This document shows positions 22,520-35,429 of a stretch of 64,000 nt of DNA, in pieces. Origin of the DNA: Ctena decussata (Eukaryota > Mollusca > Bivalvia > Lucinida > Lucinidae); assembly GCA_963989385.1 (NCBI GenBank), contig OZ022513.1, positions 20,133,928-20,197,927 on the forward strand. The letters are read 5' to 3'. The translations under genes and the position numbers were made by a program. Position 1 is the first letter of the stretch. Every line of letters starts with the position of its first letter. The notes beneath the pieces are model-generated. The model worked only from the letters and a program-made list of their open reading frames with translations. It ran no database searches and was not told where the DNA came from.

Positions 22520-25178
22520 AAGACACTTTACTATTTATTCTGTTAAATAGATGTCTTATATACTATATGATCTTATTTCTTCATTAAGATATCTTATATA
22601 TTCTATACGATATCTAGTATGAAATATACGATATCTAAGTATATATCTATACGATATATATATAGCATATAAGATATCTTATAGCATATTTAATTCACTA
22701 TTCACTATTTAAGATATTTTAAATGTTAAGTTAGATATCTTATATAATATATAAGATATCTGATAAAACATATAAGATATCTGTTTAATCCAAGTATATA
22801 AGATATCTTATATAACATATAAGATATCTTATGTACTAAATTAGATATTTGGTATGGTAAATAAGATATCTAATACAGTATATTAGATATCTTATATAGT
22901 ATATATCTTATATTCTTGAACAAATAAGATATCTTCTTTAGGAAATAAGATAGCTTATATTTTATATCTTATATACTATATAAGATATCTCATATAATAA
23001 ATAAAATATCTTATACTTGAAAACATATTAGATATCTTAATTAGTAAATAAGATATCTTATATACTTTAGAAGAAAAATAAAAACTTCGGTAAATAATGA
23101 TTGCTCCCTCTCACTCATAAGTAGACTTGCGCATGCATTAGTTCTGCTATAGTTGTCTCTGCATAACCTACATTGTCGTACACGCCGGCGGGTGAGGGGA
23201 GGTATTTACCAAACTAGTTCTGCTATTGCTCACAGACTATATTGTTAAATTATGGCAAGAAGGTGTTAAGTCGACGGTTCTCAAAAGAAGTAGCATATTA
23301 GATTTATATAAACGCGATCAGTTTCTTACCTGTTCATCTCTGAATACTTTTTCTGGTCTTTCTTTGATTTTCTGAATTAATAAAGCAGGATGGTCATAAC
23401 GTTTTTTAGTATTTCTCACAGCCTGAAAAAGGGCAGGGTGCTGGCTAGAAAAAAGGACACTTTTAGCGCGTGAAATGCTCCCCAAAGGGCACTTTTCTGA
23501 AGCTTTTACTTTCAAAGACAATTTAACTAAGGGTATTAACACTTTCTGACAGGATAAACACCTCCTGTTAGCAGGGTGATACAAGTATTTGCATGATAAA
23601 AATGCTGTTTCACACAGACAATTGCACATTGTAAAAATATAACATTAATATGTATGAAATTACCTTCCCCAAATGGAGGGCAGAAGGGTAAGGCAAAAGG
23701 CAGAAGGGTAGGACCAAAAGGCAGAAGGATGCAGCACCTTCCAAACCTCTGTAGGGGAATCACTATATTTGTTCACATGACGTTGAACTTCTTTCTCTTG
23801 GTAAGTCCATGTTAATTCAAAAAATAAACAAGTGGGCTAGTAATGTATTAGTTGACCCCAAATCTGAGATGAAACATTCAAAATTATGTCGACGCAAGAG
23901 GGGAATATACCATCATGACTTAATAAGGTGTTTTGACCAGCATATGAATTCTTTTCATGGCACTGCATATGGGATACGTGGAGCATGGTATATTTATAAA
24001 TATCCTTAATATCCGTTTTTTTATTAATATTATTTTTACGTTCTTTCTTTCTTTTCACAAAGTACCCAAGGCAGCTTTGACTTGATACAGCTAGTTATGA
24101 TATAAGTGTGGCATAACTGTGTAGTATATTGCTGCTAAAATTATGCATATCACATGCAAGAAATTTGTTGTAGAGATGTCCGCATGAGCGAAACGACAGT
24201 GACTACTGCATATACGCAGTGAAGCAATCTAGCCTCTCATCAACAATAAGCACAAAATATGGCAGCCTTTATAGACAAATGTATCGGCTATAAAAAACAA
24301 CATTAAATGAAGAAATGCCTTTCTACTCCTCTTGAAAGATACGTTTACTGGCTTTGTTAAAGTCTACATTCTTAAATGTACACGAAGCATGACAGTGAAC
24401 CTACTTTGGGATTGAGACAAGGTATGGCCATTATGCTAATAGAAGGACACGTGGTTTTTGCTTTTTGGAGGCTTCATTATTTTTAACAGGATATAAAATA
24501 TCTTATATATACATGTAATATATAAAATGTCTTATATGATAGACTAAAGAAAATATCTTAATACTATATCAGATATCTTATATCCTATACAAGCTAGCCA
24601 ATATGGTATATAAAATATCTTATTTGGACACAAACATAAGAGATATCTTCTACGCCATATTAGATATCGTATATCGTATATAAGATATCTTATATATTAT
24701 ATAAGATATCTGATATAATATATTAGATATCTGATATATTAAATAAGATATCATATATTCTGATATAGAGGATATCTAATTTAACATATCAGATAACTTA
24801 TTTTACTTATTAGATATCTTATTTCGTAAATAAGAAATCTTAATTCCTATACTAGATATCTTTGTAATAAATAATATATCTTTATTTGAATGTTTATTAA
24901 GATATATATCCTAACAGATATCTTATAGCTCAAAGTAGACATCTTATAAACGATATCAGATATATTATTTATTAATTTAGATATCTTATATGCTATGTAT
25001 GATATCTTTATTATCACGTATAAATATCTTATAAGTTAAATAAGATATCATATATGTAAAAAAAGATATCTCATTTAATGTAGACATATACTATATTAGA
25101 TATCTTATATATTATATCAGATATCTTACATATTTTATCAGATACCTATTTAACAGGATAAATAGCAAAATGGTTTGC
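22520..25178. repeat. foldback of spaced GATATC palindromes
   Basis: Two AT-rich arrays (about 22586-23063 and 24490-25147) are built from variants of TAAGATATCTTATAT every 20-40 bases. By eye there are about 15 GATATC sites in the left array and about 18 in the right. The outer borders are inverted relatives (CTATTTATTCTGTTAAATAG left; its reverse with one change right). The 1.4 kb between the arrays is less repetitive and contains a possible exon. Confidence 0.7.
23330..23422 (-). CDS. possible internal exon of an unidentified gene
   Basis: This 93 nt stretch (31 codons, phase 0 at both ends) has a CCCTTTTTCAG acceptor and a GTAAGA donor. It reads AVRNTKKRYDHPALLIQK then IKERPEKVFRDEQ, a charged, exon-like composition. 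It has the same strand and phase as the segment at 18441-18650 and could belong to the same gene. It lies between two satellite arrays and the acceptor side contains repeat-like text. Confidence 0.3.
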
Positions 25179-25785
25179 CATACCTGTCTGTCTTTCCATC
25201 CGCCTGTGTATTCGTTCTTCACACTTGAAGGTATAGAGTTTGTGTAATCACTTCCTCCCTCCTCACACAATAAACATTTATCTTCTTCAAATTTTGTAGT
25301 GGACATAATGAAAATGTGCAATCGGCTTTTTGATGGAAGTACATGTAAAATAAATTTTGGCAGAATAACCGCCTTTTGAACTTAGTCATTTTTGGCAGCG
25401 TATTGACATACAAGGTATTTGGACTTTACCATGATGCACCATATTTTGAGTTGTGATTCGTTTACTACTAGGAGAGGATATCTATAAGTTCTTGAAACTT
25501 GATTTCCGATCATAACATTATATGTATGTGTGTATATGATATGTACGAAAATGAAATGAAATACTGTTTAAACCAGTAAAGGATATAGAGTTTGTTTAAT
25601 CAACTCCTTCTTCAGTTTTCTAACTTTGTGAACATGTTGTGAACATAATGAACATGGGAGCATGGGACTTTTTGATTAGAATTGTTTACTGATGATACTC
25701 CCAAAGACAATCATTTGATGAAGACAAAATTGATTTTGACAGAATTACGGCCTGTTGAACTTAGTCGTTTTGGGCAGTATTTTCG

Positions 25786-28034
25786 GGTACATGAGTACTA
25801 CCAAGATTGTTCAAATTATGACCTTGGGTTGACCTTGACCTTTTTTACGGCAAGGTCTAATTTGCTTCCTTGTGCTTTTATATGGGAAAATGCTAGAACA
25901 TAAGATATCTTGAAAACTGTTGAAGATTTTGGGCTAAAGATCGATATCTACAGTCATCTAAATGAGTACATGAAGATTTATGAGTACAAGAGGTCAAGGT
26001 CATTCTTTGACCTTTGACCCAGAACTCTCATATTTTGACAATTTCAAACAATCTTCTCAACAGCCACTGGGCCAATTGTAACCAAATTTCATATAGAGCC
26101 TCCAGGGGATGAGACAATGAAAATTTGTTCAAACGGTTCAGGTCACATGACCAACATGGCCGCCAATGCCCATATATGGTAAAAACCTTGAAAAATCTTC
26201 TTCTCCAGAACCAATTGACCGATGGCCTTGAAACTCGGTATGTAGCATTGGGTACTCAAGTACTATCAAGATTGTTCAAATTATGACCTTGGGTTGACCT
26301 TGACCTTTTTACGGCAAGGTCAAATATGGGAAAATGCTAGAACTTAAGATATCAGGGAAAGTTTTGAGGATTAAGGTCTAAAAGTTGGTATATGCAGTCA
26401 TCTTTAATGAATACAATGAAGATTTGTGAGTACAAGAGGTCAAGGTCATTCTTTGACCTTTGACCCTGAGCTATCATATTTTGACAATTTCAAACTATCT
26501 TCTCAAAAACCACTCGGCCTATTGTAACCAAATTTCATATAGAGCCTCCAGGGGATGAGGGAATGAAAATTTGTTCAAACGGTTCAGGTCACATGACCAA
26601 CATGGCCGCCATGCCCATATATGGTAAAAACCTTGAAAAATCTTCTTCTCCAGAACCAATTTACCGATGGCCTTGAAACTTTGTATGTAGCATTGGGTAC
26701 TCCAGTACTATCAAGAGTGTTCAAAATAATGACCTTGGGATGACCTTGGCCATGTTACAGCAAGGTTAAATATGGGAAAATGCTAGAACATAAGATTTCA
26801 TGGAAAGTTTTGAAGATTTAGGCCTAAAAATTGGTAAATACAGTCATCTTAATGTGTACATCAAGATTCATGACTACAAGAGGTCAAGGTCGTTCTTTGA
26901 CCTTTGACCCTGAATTCTCAGAATAGTTTGACAATTTCAAACTTCTCCTTAAAAGCCAATGCGGCAATTGTAACCAAATATTATATAGAGCCTTCAGGGG
27001 TCGAAGAAATGAAAATTTCTTCAAATGGTCTGGGTTACATGACCAACATGACCAACATGACCATATATGGTAAACACCTTTCAAAATCTCTTTTTCTCCA
27101 GAACCAATTGATCAGTGGCATTGAAACTTGGTATGTAGCATTGGGTACTCCAGTACTATCAAGATTGTTCAAATTATGACCTTGGTTGACCTTGACCTTT
27201 TTTACAGCAAGGTCAAATATGGGAAAATGCTAGAACATAAGATTTCATGGGAAGTTTTTGGCCTAAAAATTGGTATATACAGTCGTCTTAATGAGGTCAT
27301 GAAGAATTATGAGTACAAGAGGTCAAGGTCATTCTTTGACCTCTGACCCAGATCTCTCATATTTTGACATTTTCAAACATTTTCTCAAAAGGCAAAGGGC
27401 CAATTGTAATCACATTTCATATAGAGCCTCCAGGGGTTGATTGAACGAAAATTTGTTCAAACGGTCCAGGTCACATGACCAACATGGCCACCATACTCAT
27501 TTATGGTATAAACCTTAAATAGTTTTTCTTCTCCAGAACCAATACACCAATGGCCTTGAAACTTGGTAAGTAGCATGGAGTACTAGAGTACTACCAAGAC
27601 TGTTCAAATGATGACCTCCGTTTTTCCTTAACTTTTTTTTGCGGCATGGTCAAATATGGGAAAATGCTAGAACATAAGATTTCATGGAAAGTTTTGCTTA
27701 AAAAATGGTATATATGGTTGCCTTAATGAGTACATGAAGATTTATGAGTACTACCTAGACTGTTCAAATGATGACCTCGGTTTTTCCTTAACTTTTTTTT
27801 GCGGCATGGTCAAATATGGGAAAATGCTAGAACATAAGATTTCATGGAAAGTTTTGCTTAAAAAATGGTATATATGGTTGCCTTAATGAGTACATGAAGA
27901 TTTATGAGTACAATAGGTCATGGTCATTCTTTGACTTTTGACCCAAGACTCATATTTTGACAATTTCAAAACATATGAAAAAGCCACTTTGCCAATTGTT
28001 CAGGTGAGCGATTCAGGGCCTCATGGCCCTCTTG
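25786..28034 (+). mobile_element. pearl-like array, 5' truncated
   Basis: Units of about 445 bases start near 25794, 26259, 26704, 27151 and 27591, all with AGTACTA then GTTCAAA. The last segment contains a nearly exact 157 bp duplication (about 27587-27745 and 27746-27902). The 3' end AGGTGAGCGATTCAGGGCC plus CTTG is intact, but the 5' hairpin and CCGTCC block are absent. Confidence 0.7.
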
Positions 28035-29016
28035 TTTGTAATTAAGGGTGTGGAGCTTGTTAATTAAACTCCTTTCACAAATTTCTCTAAAACTTTAGAG
28101 TATTTGCCTTAAATTGAAGACAAGGTGCAAAGATGCATGTGGTTTAAACAACATTTGATGATAATAGACAATTTTATCATCTACACAGCCCTGTGACAGG
28201 CCGCAGGGGGAATCATTCTTGTCTAACACACACAATTTTCTTCTTCTTGAAGAAGCAGAAAAGAAAAAGATAAGTAGCACCGTATGTATTGACAAACAGT
28301 CGATTTACGTGGCCATAAGCCTTGTGAGCATAAAAGTAAAATGCTGAAATGCTATAGATAGCGCAAACATTTTGACCAAATACATCACAACCTTAGACGA
28401 AAACGTTTGATTGAAGTGTTTGAAATGTCAACAAAATTTCGATATAGTAAGATTGTCCTTTTCTTAAAGTATCCGTGGTTCTATCAGCGATACAAACGTC
28501 TAAATAAAAAGCGACAAAAAAGTCTAATATTGTAGAAAAACAACATTTTACTTGCTTTATTTATTTTTTTTCTTCATATAAGTCGGATATTGTTTTTTTC
28601 TTCATGTTGGAGTGCTATATTTCGATTAAGTTGGCGTGTTTATAAAACAATGTAAGAAAAACGATCTCAGATAGGTTGTGGTTTTCATATCCCCTAAAAA
28701 ATACAAAATGTCATTTCCTTCAAAAAAATGTAATTTTGAAATTTCATTTTTATAACAGATGTTAAAAATACATTATGCCAAAATATGTCACCAATAATTC
28801 TAATTTTGAGTCTTTTGGTTCCTTCCCAAGAGGACAGAAAAATTCTAGTACGGATTTAGGTACGGGGTACGGAGGTACGCTTTATGGTTTTCCTACCCGG
28901 CCTCTTTTCGGTGCTAAAATGTTCTTTTGGCTCCTTTATGGTGCGAAAGTCCTTTTCTGTCTTTGGTAGGATCGTGTTTGTTTAAACTAATACATGAAGA
29001 TTAAACTAATACATGA

Positions 29017-29017
29017 C

Positions 29018-29084
<67 letters not shown>

Positions 29085-29259
29085 TAAAACATGTCTTAGT
29101 GGCCACCTCTATTAAGCAAGCAACCTGTATTAAGCAAGCATGTATTCAGTTCCCAAAGCAGGCAAATACATTGAAATAAACCTGTCTTAAGCAAGCACCT
29201 GTCTTAAGCAAGCCGACTTTGAATATCCCTTAGGTGCTTTCTTAATACAGGTTGGACTG

Positions 29260-29318
<59 letters not shown>

Positions 29319-29487
29319 GGTAAAACATGTCTTAGTGGCCACCTCTATTAAGCAAGCAACCTGTATTAAGCAAGCATGTATTCAGTTCCCAAAACAGGCA
29401 AATACATTGAAATGCACCTGTCTTAAGCAAGCAGACTTTGATTATCCCTTAGGTGCTGGTCGTTAGGTGCTTTCTTAATACAGGTTG

Positions 29488-29543
<56 letters not shown>

Positions 29544-29680
29544 CAGTAAAACATGTCTTAGTGGCCACCTCCATTTAAAAAACAAGCAACCTGTATTAAG
29601 CAAGCATGTATTCAGTTCCCAAAACAGGCAAATACATTGAAATGCACCTGTCTTAAGCAAGCAGACTTTGATTACATTTG
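29017..29680. repeat. GATA microsatellite alternating with a MITE-like unit
   Basis: Three GATA runs (about 29017-29084, 29261-29318, 29488-29541) alternate with three copies of a unit containing GTCTTAGTGGCCACCT and CTGTATTAAGCAAGCA. Two complete copies end AATACAGGTTGGA. The unit resembles pogo/Tigger-type MITE ends (CAGT...ACTG). Confidence 0.75.
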
Positions 29681-30019
29681 CAGCTTTAGGGAAGAATTAT
29701 CATTACCAATATGTAGGCTATGTTTTTGTATCTGTGCTTCCATGAATCTGAATGGTATATAACATGCATATACTTACATGTGCATGTAAACATGCATGTG
29801 CTGTCAAACATATATGCAAGCATATTTAGTGTCTACATAGGTACATACGTACAAACGACATACATACATATAACATCATCATATACCATATGAAAATCAT
29901 TGTTTCTGCATAAAAAGATAATACTTAGTTTTTTATTTTACAATTTTGAAATCATTAAAAGCATAAACAAAACGTTTAGAAGCTATTTTAACCTGAAACA
30001 GAATTAAGAAAAGTGGTTT

Positions 30020-30054
30020 GGGGTGGTTTGGGGGTGTTTTGGGGTGGTTTGGGG
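30020..30054 (+). promoter_or_regulatory. G-quadruplex motif upstream of CLNS1A
   Basis: Four runs of G (GGGG, GGGGG, GGGG, GGGG) are separated by three 6-base loops of the form TGGTTT or TGTTTT. They lie about 205 bases upstream of the CLNS1A start codon. The pattern meets the standard G4 rule. A promoter role is inferred from position only. Confidence 0.5.
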
Positions 30055-30156
30055 TAATTCGATGGACCCGCTGAAAGCACGGGGACTGTGCTAGCAATTG
30101 GGATTTTATAGAGACATTTCGGTCCTAATGCTTTAAAGAAATAAAGTACGAAGCTT

Positions 30157-30166
30157 TTGATTGGTC
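30157..30166 (-). promoter_or_regulatory. inverted CCAAT box upstream of CLNS1A
   Basis: TTGATTGGTC contains ATTGG, the reverse of CCAAT, about 95 bases upstream of the CLNS1A ATG. This is a usual distance for an NF-Y site in TATA-less housekeeping promoters. No TATA box is visible nearby. Confidence 0.3.
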
Positions 30167-30258
30167 AAAATCAGTAAATAAAACAACGTGCGAAACACGA
30201 TTCTGTGCAAGATTTTCGAGCGAGTTTTATGAACATTTAGACTTATTTTTCGGTTGTC

Positions 30259-30377
30259 ATGATGCTGCTTACAAATATTTCAGCCCCTGATGAGGGTATC
30301 CATCATAAACAAGATAACACACAGGCGTTTATTGATGGAAAAGAAGTGGGAAATGGCTCTTTGTTCATAACAGAAAG
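30259..30377 (+). CDS. CLNS1A: CLNS1A (pICln) coding exon 1
   Basis: This exon begins the pICln chloride-conductance regulator / methylosome subunit. The protein binds Sm proteins and delivers them to PRMT5 for dimethylation before the SMN complex assembles snRNPs; it is cytosolic and nuclear. The exon encodes residues 1-39 plus two bases. It starts MMLLTNISAPDEGIHHKQ and ends VGNGSLFITE, matching the first strands of the PH-like fold (vertebrate GTGTLYIAESRLSW). It ends AG with a GTGTGA donor; the split codon with exon 2 gives Ser, so the join reads SLFITESEVSWL. The next ATG is the second codon. Upstream lie an inverted CCAAT box and a G4 motif. An open frame continues past the donor to 30510 but loses all similarity. 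Confidence 0.88.
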
Positions 30378-31304
30378 GTGTGATTTTGGTGGGTGGGGTA
30401 AAATGAAAAGACAGGCTGCATGCATATTTCATCCATTCTGCTTACTTTTTTATTATAATTCATGCTCACCAGCCATGAAATTTGAATGCCTGCACTATTT
30501 GGGTCAGTAATTGGGTTTTTCCAAAGGCAAAGTTTCCAGATACGGTATCGTGATGTCATATGGTCAATCACCCAGTTATCGGTGGTTATCAGTTATCGGT
30601 GCAATCAGAAATAATCCGAATTTCTTGAGTTCCCTTTGGTTTTCTTTCACTATAATAGAAATAAACATGAACAAGAAACTCCTGCTCTATTTCAAACTAA
30701 AAACTTGTTGAAAGTAAGGTCCGTAATTGTAACTGATGTTTCAGACCAAGAACATAAATATTTACCAATCTAAACAAATCCAAGCATACATAAATTTCAT
30801 GTACCTACAAACAAACATGGAATTAGCATTGTGATGCTTAAATTCGTCTGCTGCAAAGCTATTTCCCTAAAGTTGAGGTCATGTTACGTCATAATACGGC
30901 AATAAACGGTGCTACCATAAAGTTTTAGCATGGATAATTAGTCTGTATTTACTATTGCACTGTTAACTGGTACATCAGTCATGCGGAGTCAGAAGTGCCC
31001 CAGGGCATAATGTCTTCTCTGTTTATGTATTAATGGTCATCGGCGGCTATAATTTAGTTGATAAATTTAAAGACAACACCCAACTAATTGCTGTGAAGCT
31101 TTAATTTTCATACTTCGTTATCATTCAAAAGTTAGATTGCAAGTGAAGTGTAAGACCACCGATAACTGGTAAATCGTGCATACATTATCGCCATTCATAT
31201 GTTATCGATACCTTCCTTTAGTTCGCGAGATTTTCATAGATATTACGTCAGTTGGTCACGTTGACCTTTGATCCTGTAGACTGAACCTTTGCCGCCAATT
31301 CCAA

Positions 31305-32303
31305 GGGCGTAGCTACGTATACAGTAGCTGCTTGTACTTAAAAATAGAATGCAAAATTCCCTACAACATATAAATAGAAATGATATCACATGACCATAGA
31401 AAGCACATAATTACCACTGAGCACCTCATTGGATCCTTTCAAATGTCCTTTTTGGGTCCTTGGAAACCCTTAGATACAAAAGTAAACACTCCAAAAATTG
31501 GCAGAAAACAGGGGGAGTAATATCAGCACAAAACTCACTTTTCTGGTTATATCCTGTTATAAATTCATATTGCTCCCAAACATGGTCTTGAGAAAATCAT
31601 GCACAGTATGCATAGTAAGGTCATCCACCTGTGAATTTACCTGTCCACTTTGTCCACTTTGAATGACCAAATTCAATGACCCAAAACGTTAGTAATGGTT
31701 GTTGTCCTTCTCTTGAGGGAGAAAATTCCAGAAACACACTTATTAACGCGCTAAAAACGGCGAAATTAGAAAAATAGTTTCAACTTTCAAAACATACCTA
31801 ACATATGAAAGGACATAATCCTATTTCCGGAACGGTTCGGAATCCTGGAACCAGGAAATTAGCATAGTTAAAATCACGAAATTATGTGTCATCGAATGTA
31901 GAACTTACCCAACACATAAACAGGCATACACTTACAAGATTTTTAGCGAAAATAATTACCGATCTTCTGATTAACAACCTGTTTTTTACCTACTTTCGGT
32001 TTGAAAAAAATCTGCCAAGAAACGACTGGAGTTACCTACCTTGACGGAGCACCCCCTGCGACTATTATTATCGCTATATATGGCAAATACGCAAGTGCGT
32101 ATTGAAATTTTGTCAAAATTGACAAAATTTCAAAACGCACCTGCATATTTGCATGCTGAAATTTTATAAACTGGAAAAATTTAAGTACCAACTGCCGATA
32201 TACATGGTTATATGAAATATTTTAGGGGCCTAGCCCCTATATTTACCCTCAAAGAGTATGAAAAATGATTGTGCGTATCATCTTATTGCTCCTAGCTACG
32301 CCC
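31305..32303. mobile_element. GGGCGTAGCTA-TIR element
   Basis: Ends GGGCGTAGCTACG and CCTAGCTACGCCC are about 1 kb apart with no ORF between them. A non-autonomous DNA transposon is likely. Confidence 0.5.
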
Positions 32304-33720
32304 ATGAATTCAGTGAAAAAAATCAAATAAACATGCTTAGAATCAAAGCAAGATCACTGTACTTACAATACAACATGTGATTTGTTCATTTTTACTTATA
32401 TCCATATTTCTTGGCCATAAAGTCATTGAAAATTCCACTTTTGAAATTTCTGCAACTATGGACGCTTTCTTGTCTGTTTATTTACTCTATGGGGCTATAA
32501 ATAGAACAGGCTGCAGCGAGTGACTGTGTTGGATTTCAAAAGTACGGAAGTGCAAATGTACCATAGGTCCTTATCATACAACATAGGGAATTTGATTTGT
32601 TTCTTGTTTTTAGCTCACACCTGTTATTGCTGCTGAAAAGCTACTTAGATTTTATTACAATTTAAATTCAATGTATATTCATTGTAGAGTGTTCCAGGTG
32701 TGAACTAGATGTACTAGACAGTATGGGGAGTCTATCTGTTAATAAAATACAAACGATTTTCAACACCATGCTCTCAATAAATTTGTAGCAGTATCTATTT
32801 AGCAAGTTTTGTAGCATACCTTTTTCATTAATGGGTAATGTGAGCTTACCAAAACAAAGAAGAAAGGAACAGACGATTTTCGTAACGAAAATGAATGATT
32901 TTAATACCCCACCACAGATTTTGTTGTTACACTTACACAGCGCGAGTCAATTTAGATATGCAAACGAGTATCGATAGCATATGATGCACTATTTCATTGG
33001 TCAATTTCGAAGGTCATGTTTCTGGGTCAAGTAGCAAAACAGTCGGCACGGAAAATGGCGTGTTTTCACCAAGAATAAAGAGGGAAAATGCGAAGATTCA
33101 CGCATACAAAACAAATATATGTTGATGTTGCTGTGTTGCTTATAGACCGGGATACTTTATTAAGGTATTGATAACACATGAGCCCAGGATACCATATCTC
33201 TAGACGGGTCTCCAAGTATGATACCGTACCCGAGGCTCTGAGACTCCAGGTACAGATAGTCCTAAGAGGATTGGCTTCAGCTATGGCAGTAAGTTTTAAG
33301 GAATATGTATTAAGTAATTTTACCCATTAATTTGATATATTGTTACTCCAGCTATAAAATTACTCCTCTTAAAAGTTTCATAAAATTGCCATCTTGCTAG
33401 GGGAATATGCCAGGGGAAATTATAATGTTAGTTATTTGCGTTATTTTGACTGATGCAATTTGCGAAAAGACACCGCCAAGGTGTCTTATTTGATTGCCCG
33501 CTAATTGCTCGCCGACTGACTTCTGAAGAGTGCACACAACTATTATCTCGTTATCCTCATAGGACTGTCTCCAGGTATGGTTCCACACCGGGAGACCCAG
33601 AATCTCGTGGTACAGTTCTGTACCTGAAAACCCAGGGTTTAGGGATACGGTATTGTACCTGGAGACACTTGCTTTTCTAAAAGGAAATACATATGAGTGA
33701 ATAACAGTCACATACAATTA

Positions 33721-34860
33721 CAAGTCGGATGGGGTCAACTTATTTCAGAAATATCAAATAAGGTAACTAAGACAATGGGTTATCTTTGGCGCAATTGAAC
33801 ACTGGCAAGGTTTCATACAAAACATTGGTTCACCCTCAACTGGAGTATGCAGCACATATTTGAAATCCCTATCACAAAACTCAGATTTAGCAGTTGTGCT
33901 GTGTGGCGGCCCCAAAAAGTCTCCCCGCACATCCATTTAATGCTCTTATTCTTCCAATCCTCAGGGATTGTTTGCAATCATTTCCCATTATTCACCTTAT
34001 GTATGTTCTTATTATTTTTGGTTCGGTTTGGGTTGCTGAGTGGCCACCTTTTGGGAACAAGCTGCTCACTCGGTTGGCCATATGTTCTCTGTATCTTGAT
34101 TATTTGTAATCTTAGTTGTTTCCAACTATGGTTTGAGGGCTGGATTTGGATTTTGATTGTTTCAGTTCCTGGTCTTTGCATACTTTTTACTTTTATTATC
34201 AGAGTTCGTGTGGTTGTGCTGTGTGGCGGCCCCAAAAAGTCTCCCCGCACATCCATTTAATGCTCTTATTCTTCCAATCCTCAGGGATTGTTTGCAATCA
34301 TTTCCCATTATTCACCTTATGTATGTTCTTATTATTTTTGGTTCGGTTTGGGTTGCTGAGTGGCCACCTTTTGGGAACAAGCTGCTCACTCGGTTGGCCA
34401 TATGTTCTCTGTATCTTGATTATTTGTAATCTTAGTTGTTTCCAATTATGGTTTGAGGGCTGGATTTGGATTTTGATTGTTTCAGTTCCTGGTCTTTGCA
34501 TACTTTTTACTTTTAGCAGGTTGAGAAGGTGCAGACAACAACTGCCAGGTGGTCCTGCAGGCGATTGGGGAATACAAGTTGTCGGCGATATGCTAGACGA
34601 GCTTGAGTGGTCATCCCTGGAGGCCCTCCAGGAGCAGTCCTCAACCTTTTTGTACAAGATTCACTCCAGTATAGTGTCCCTCGAGAATATAAATATCTGA
34701 CCCCGGCACCAAATTCGAGAAGAACTAGGGCATCCCATGGTTCACAATACACTAGATACCTTGCATGAATAGTGATGCCCTGAAAAATTCATTCTTCTCC
34801 AGGACTATTCCTATGCCAGTTTGTTGGTTTTACCTTTACTTATTGAATTACCTTATTTCG
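33721..34860 (+). pseudogene. decayed LINE reverse transcriptase C-terminal region
   Basis: Across frameshifts the plus strand reads KVTKTMGYLWRN, then SYKTLVHPQLEYAAHI, then NPYHKTQI, a large insertion, QVEKVQTTTARW, DMLDELEWSSLEALQ and FLYKI. This order matches the end of the RT domain and the following region in CR1/L2-like LINEs. The clade cannot be fixed. Stops and shifts make it a fossil. Confidence 0.65.
33889..34515 (+). repeat. 320 bp direct duplication inserted in the LINE
   Basis: Two copies of a ~306 base sequence starting TTGTGCTGTGTGGCGGCC lie exactly 320 bases apart, joined by about 15 bases. I see one substitution between them (near 34128 and 34448). The pair is flanked by TTTAGCAG on both sides, an 8 bp duplication of the LINE target. 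It could be two LTR-like copies or a dimeric SINE-like unit; I cannot say which. Confidence 0.65.
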
Positions 34861-35152
34861 CCACATGGTAAGTTCGTCGCATGGTAAGTTTGTTACCTGA
34901 AATAGCCAGTGTCATAAGACATGGCATACTGGTCCCTTAATGATAATTATGATCAAATTGATCTTACCAATTAATCACAACTTCAGATTATTTACAATTG
35001 TTTTACAATGATCAATATTTGTTTTTCAAAGAATTTGAAGAATTAAATATGGTGTCAGTATAAGCAAAGGAGTGCTGACCAAAATATACCCGTAGCAATA
35101 TCATGTCAAGAATGCAACTTTACAAACAATTACAATTCAGTTATAGGTTATT

Positions 35153-35429
35153 CACAGGGTATAATCGATTCCGCCAATTTTCGCTTCCTGCAGAGTCTGT
35201 CTGCCATCTTTTGGCTTCCGCCCAGACTGTCCGCGAACTCTTGCATCCTGCAGAGACTACTGTCCTCGGCAGGAAGCAGAGTCACGTGGACAGTCCCGGC
35301 AGGAAGCCATTTCACGAGGACAGTAGTCTCTGCAGGAAGCAAGAGTTCGTGGACAGTCTCGGCGGAAGCCAAATAGGATGTACAGTCTCTGCAGGAAACA
35401 AAAATTAGCGGAATCGATTATACCCTGTG
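35153..35429. mobile_element. CACAGGG-TIR MITE in CLNS1A intron 1
   Basis: A 277 bp copy with the same ends and a perfect 5 bp duplication TTATT (35148-35152 and 35430-35434). The reading frames across it are palindrome artefacts. Confidence 0.8.

Larger units (their letters stand above)
8560..30019. other. intergenic or unassigned region, overview
   Basis: Apart from the listed repeats and two possible exons I find no gene here. Stretches with nothing I can name are 9471-9895, 10401-11090, 11160-11559, 11727-12049, 14042-15149, 15217-16404, 18009-18440, 18651-21422, 21590-22519, 25179-25785, 28035-29016 and 29681-30019. Within 20178-21150 the words CATGGTACCAAGG and CCTTGGTACCATGG face each other and may be the ends of a 1 kb TIR element. 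Near 15820-15890 and 18660-18740 there are GGGCAAGT-rich inverted fragments. Confidence 0.5.

Noticed and set aside
34146..34700. 184-codon plus-strand frame
   Set aside because: It runs through the 320 bp duplication and then a frameshifted LINE remnant; hydrophobic by composition, not a gene.
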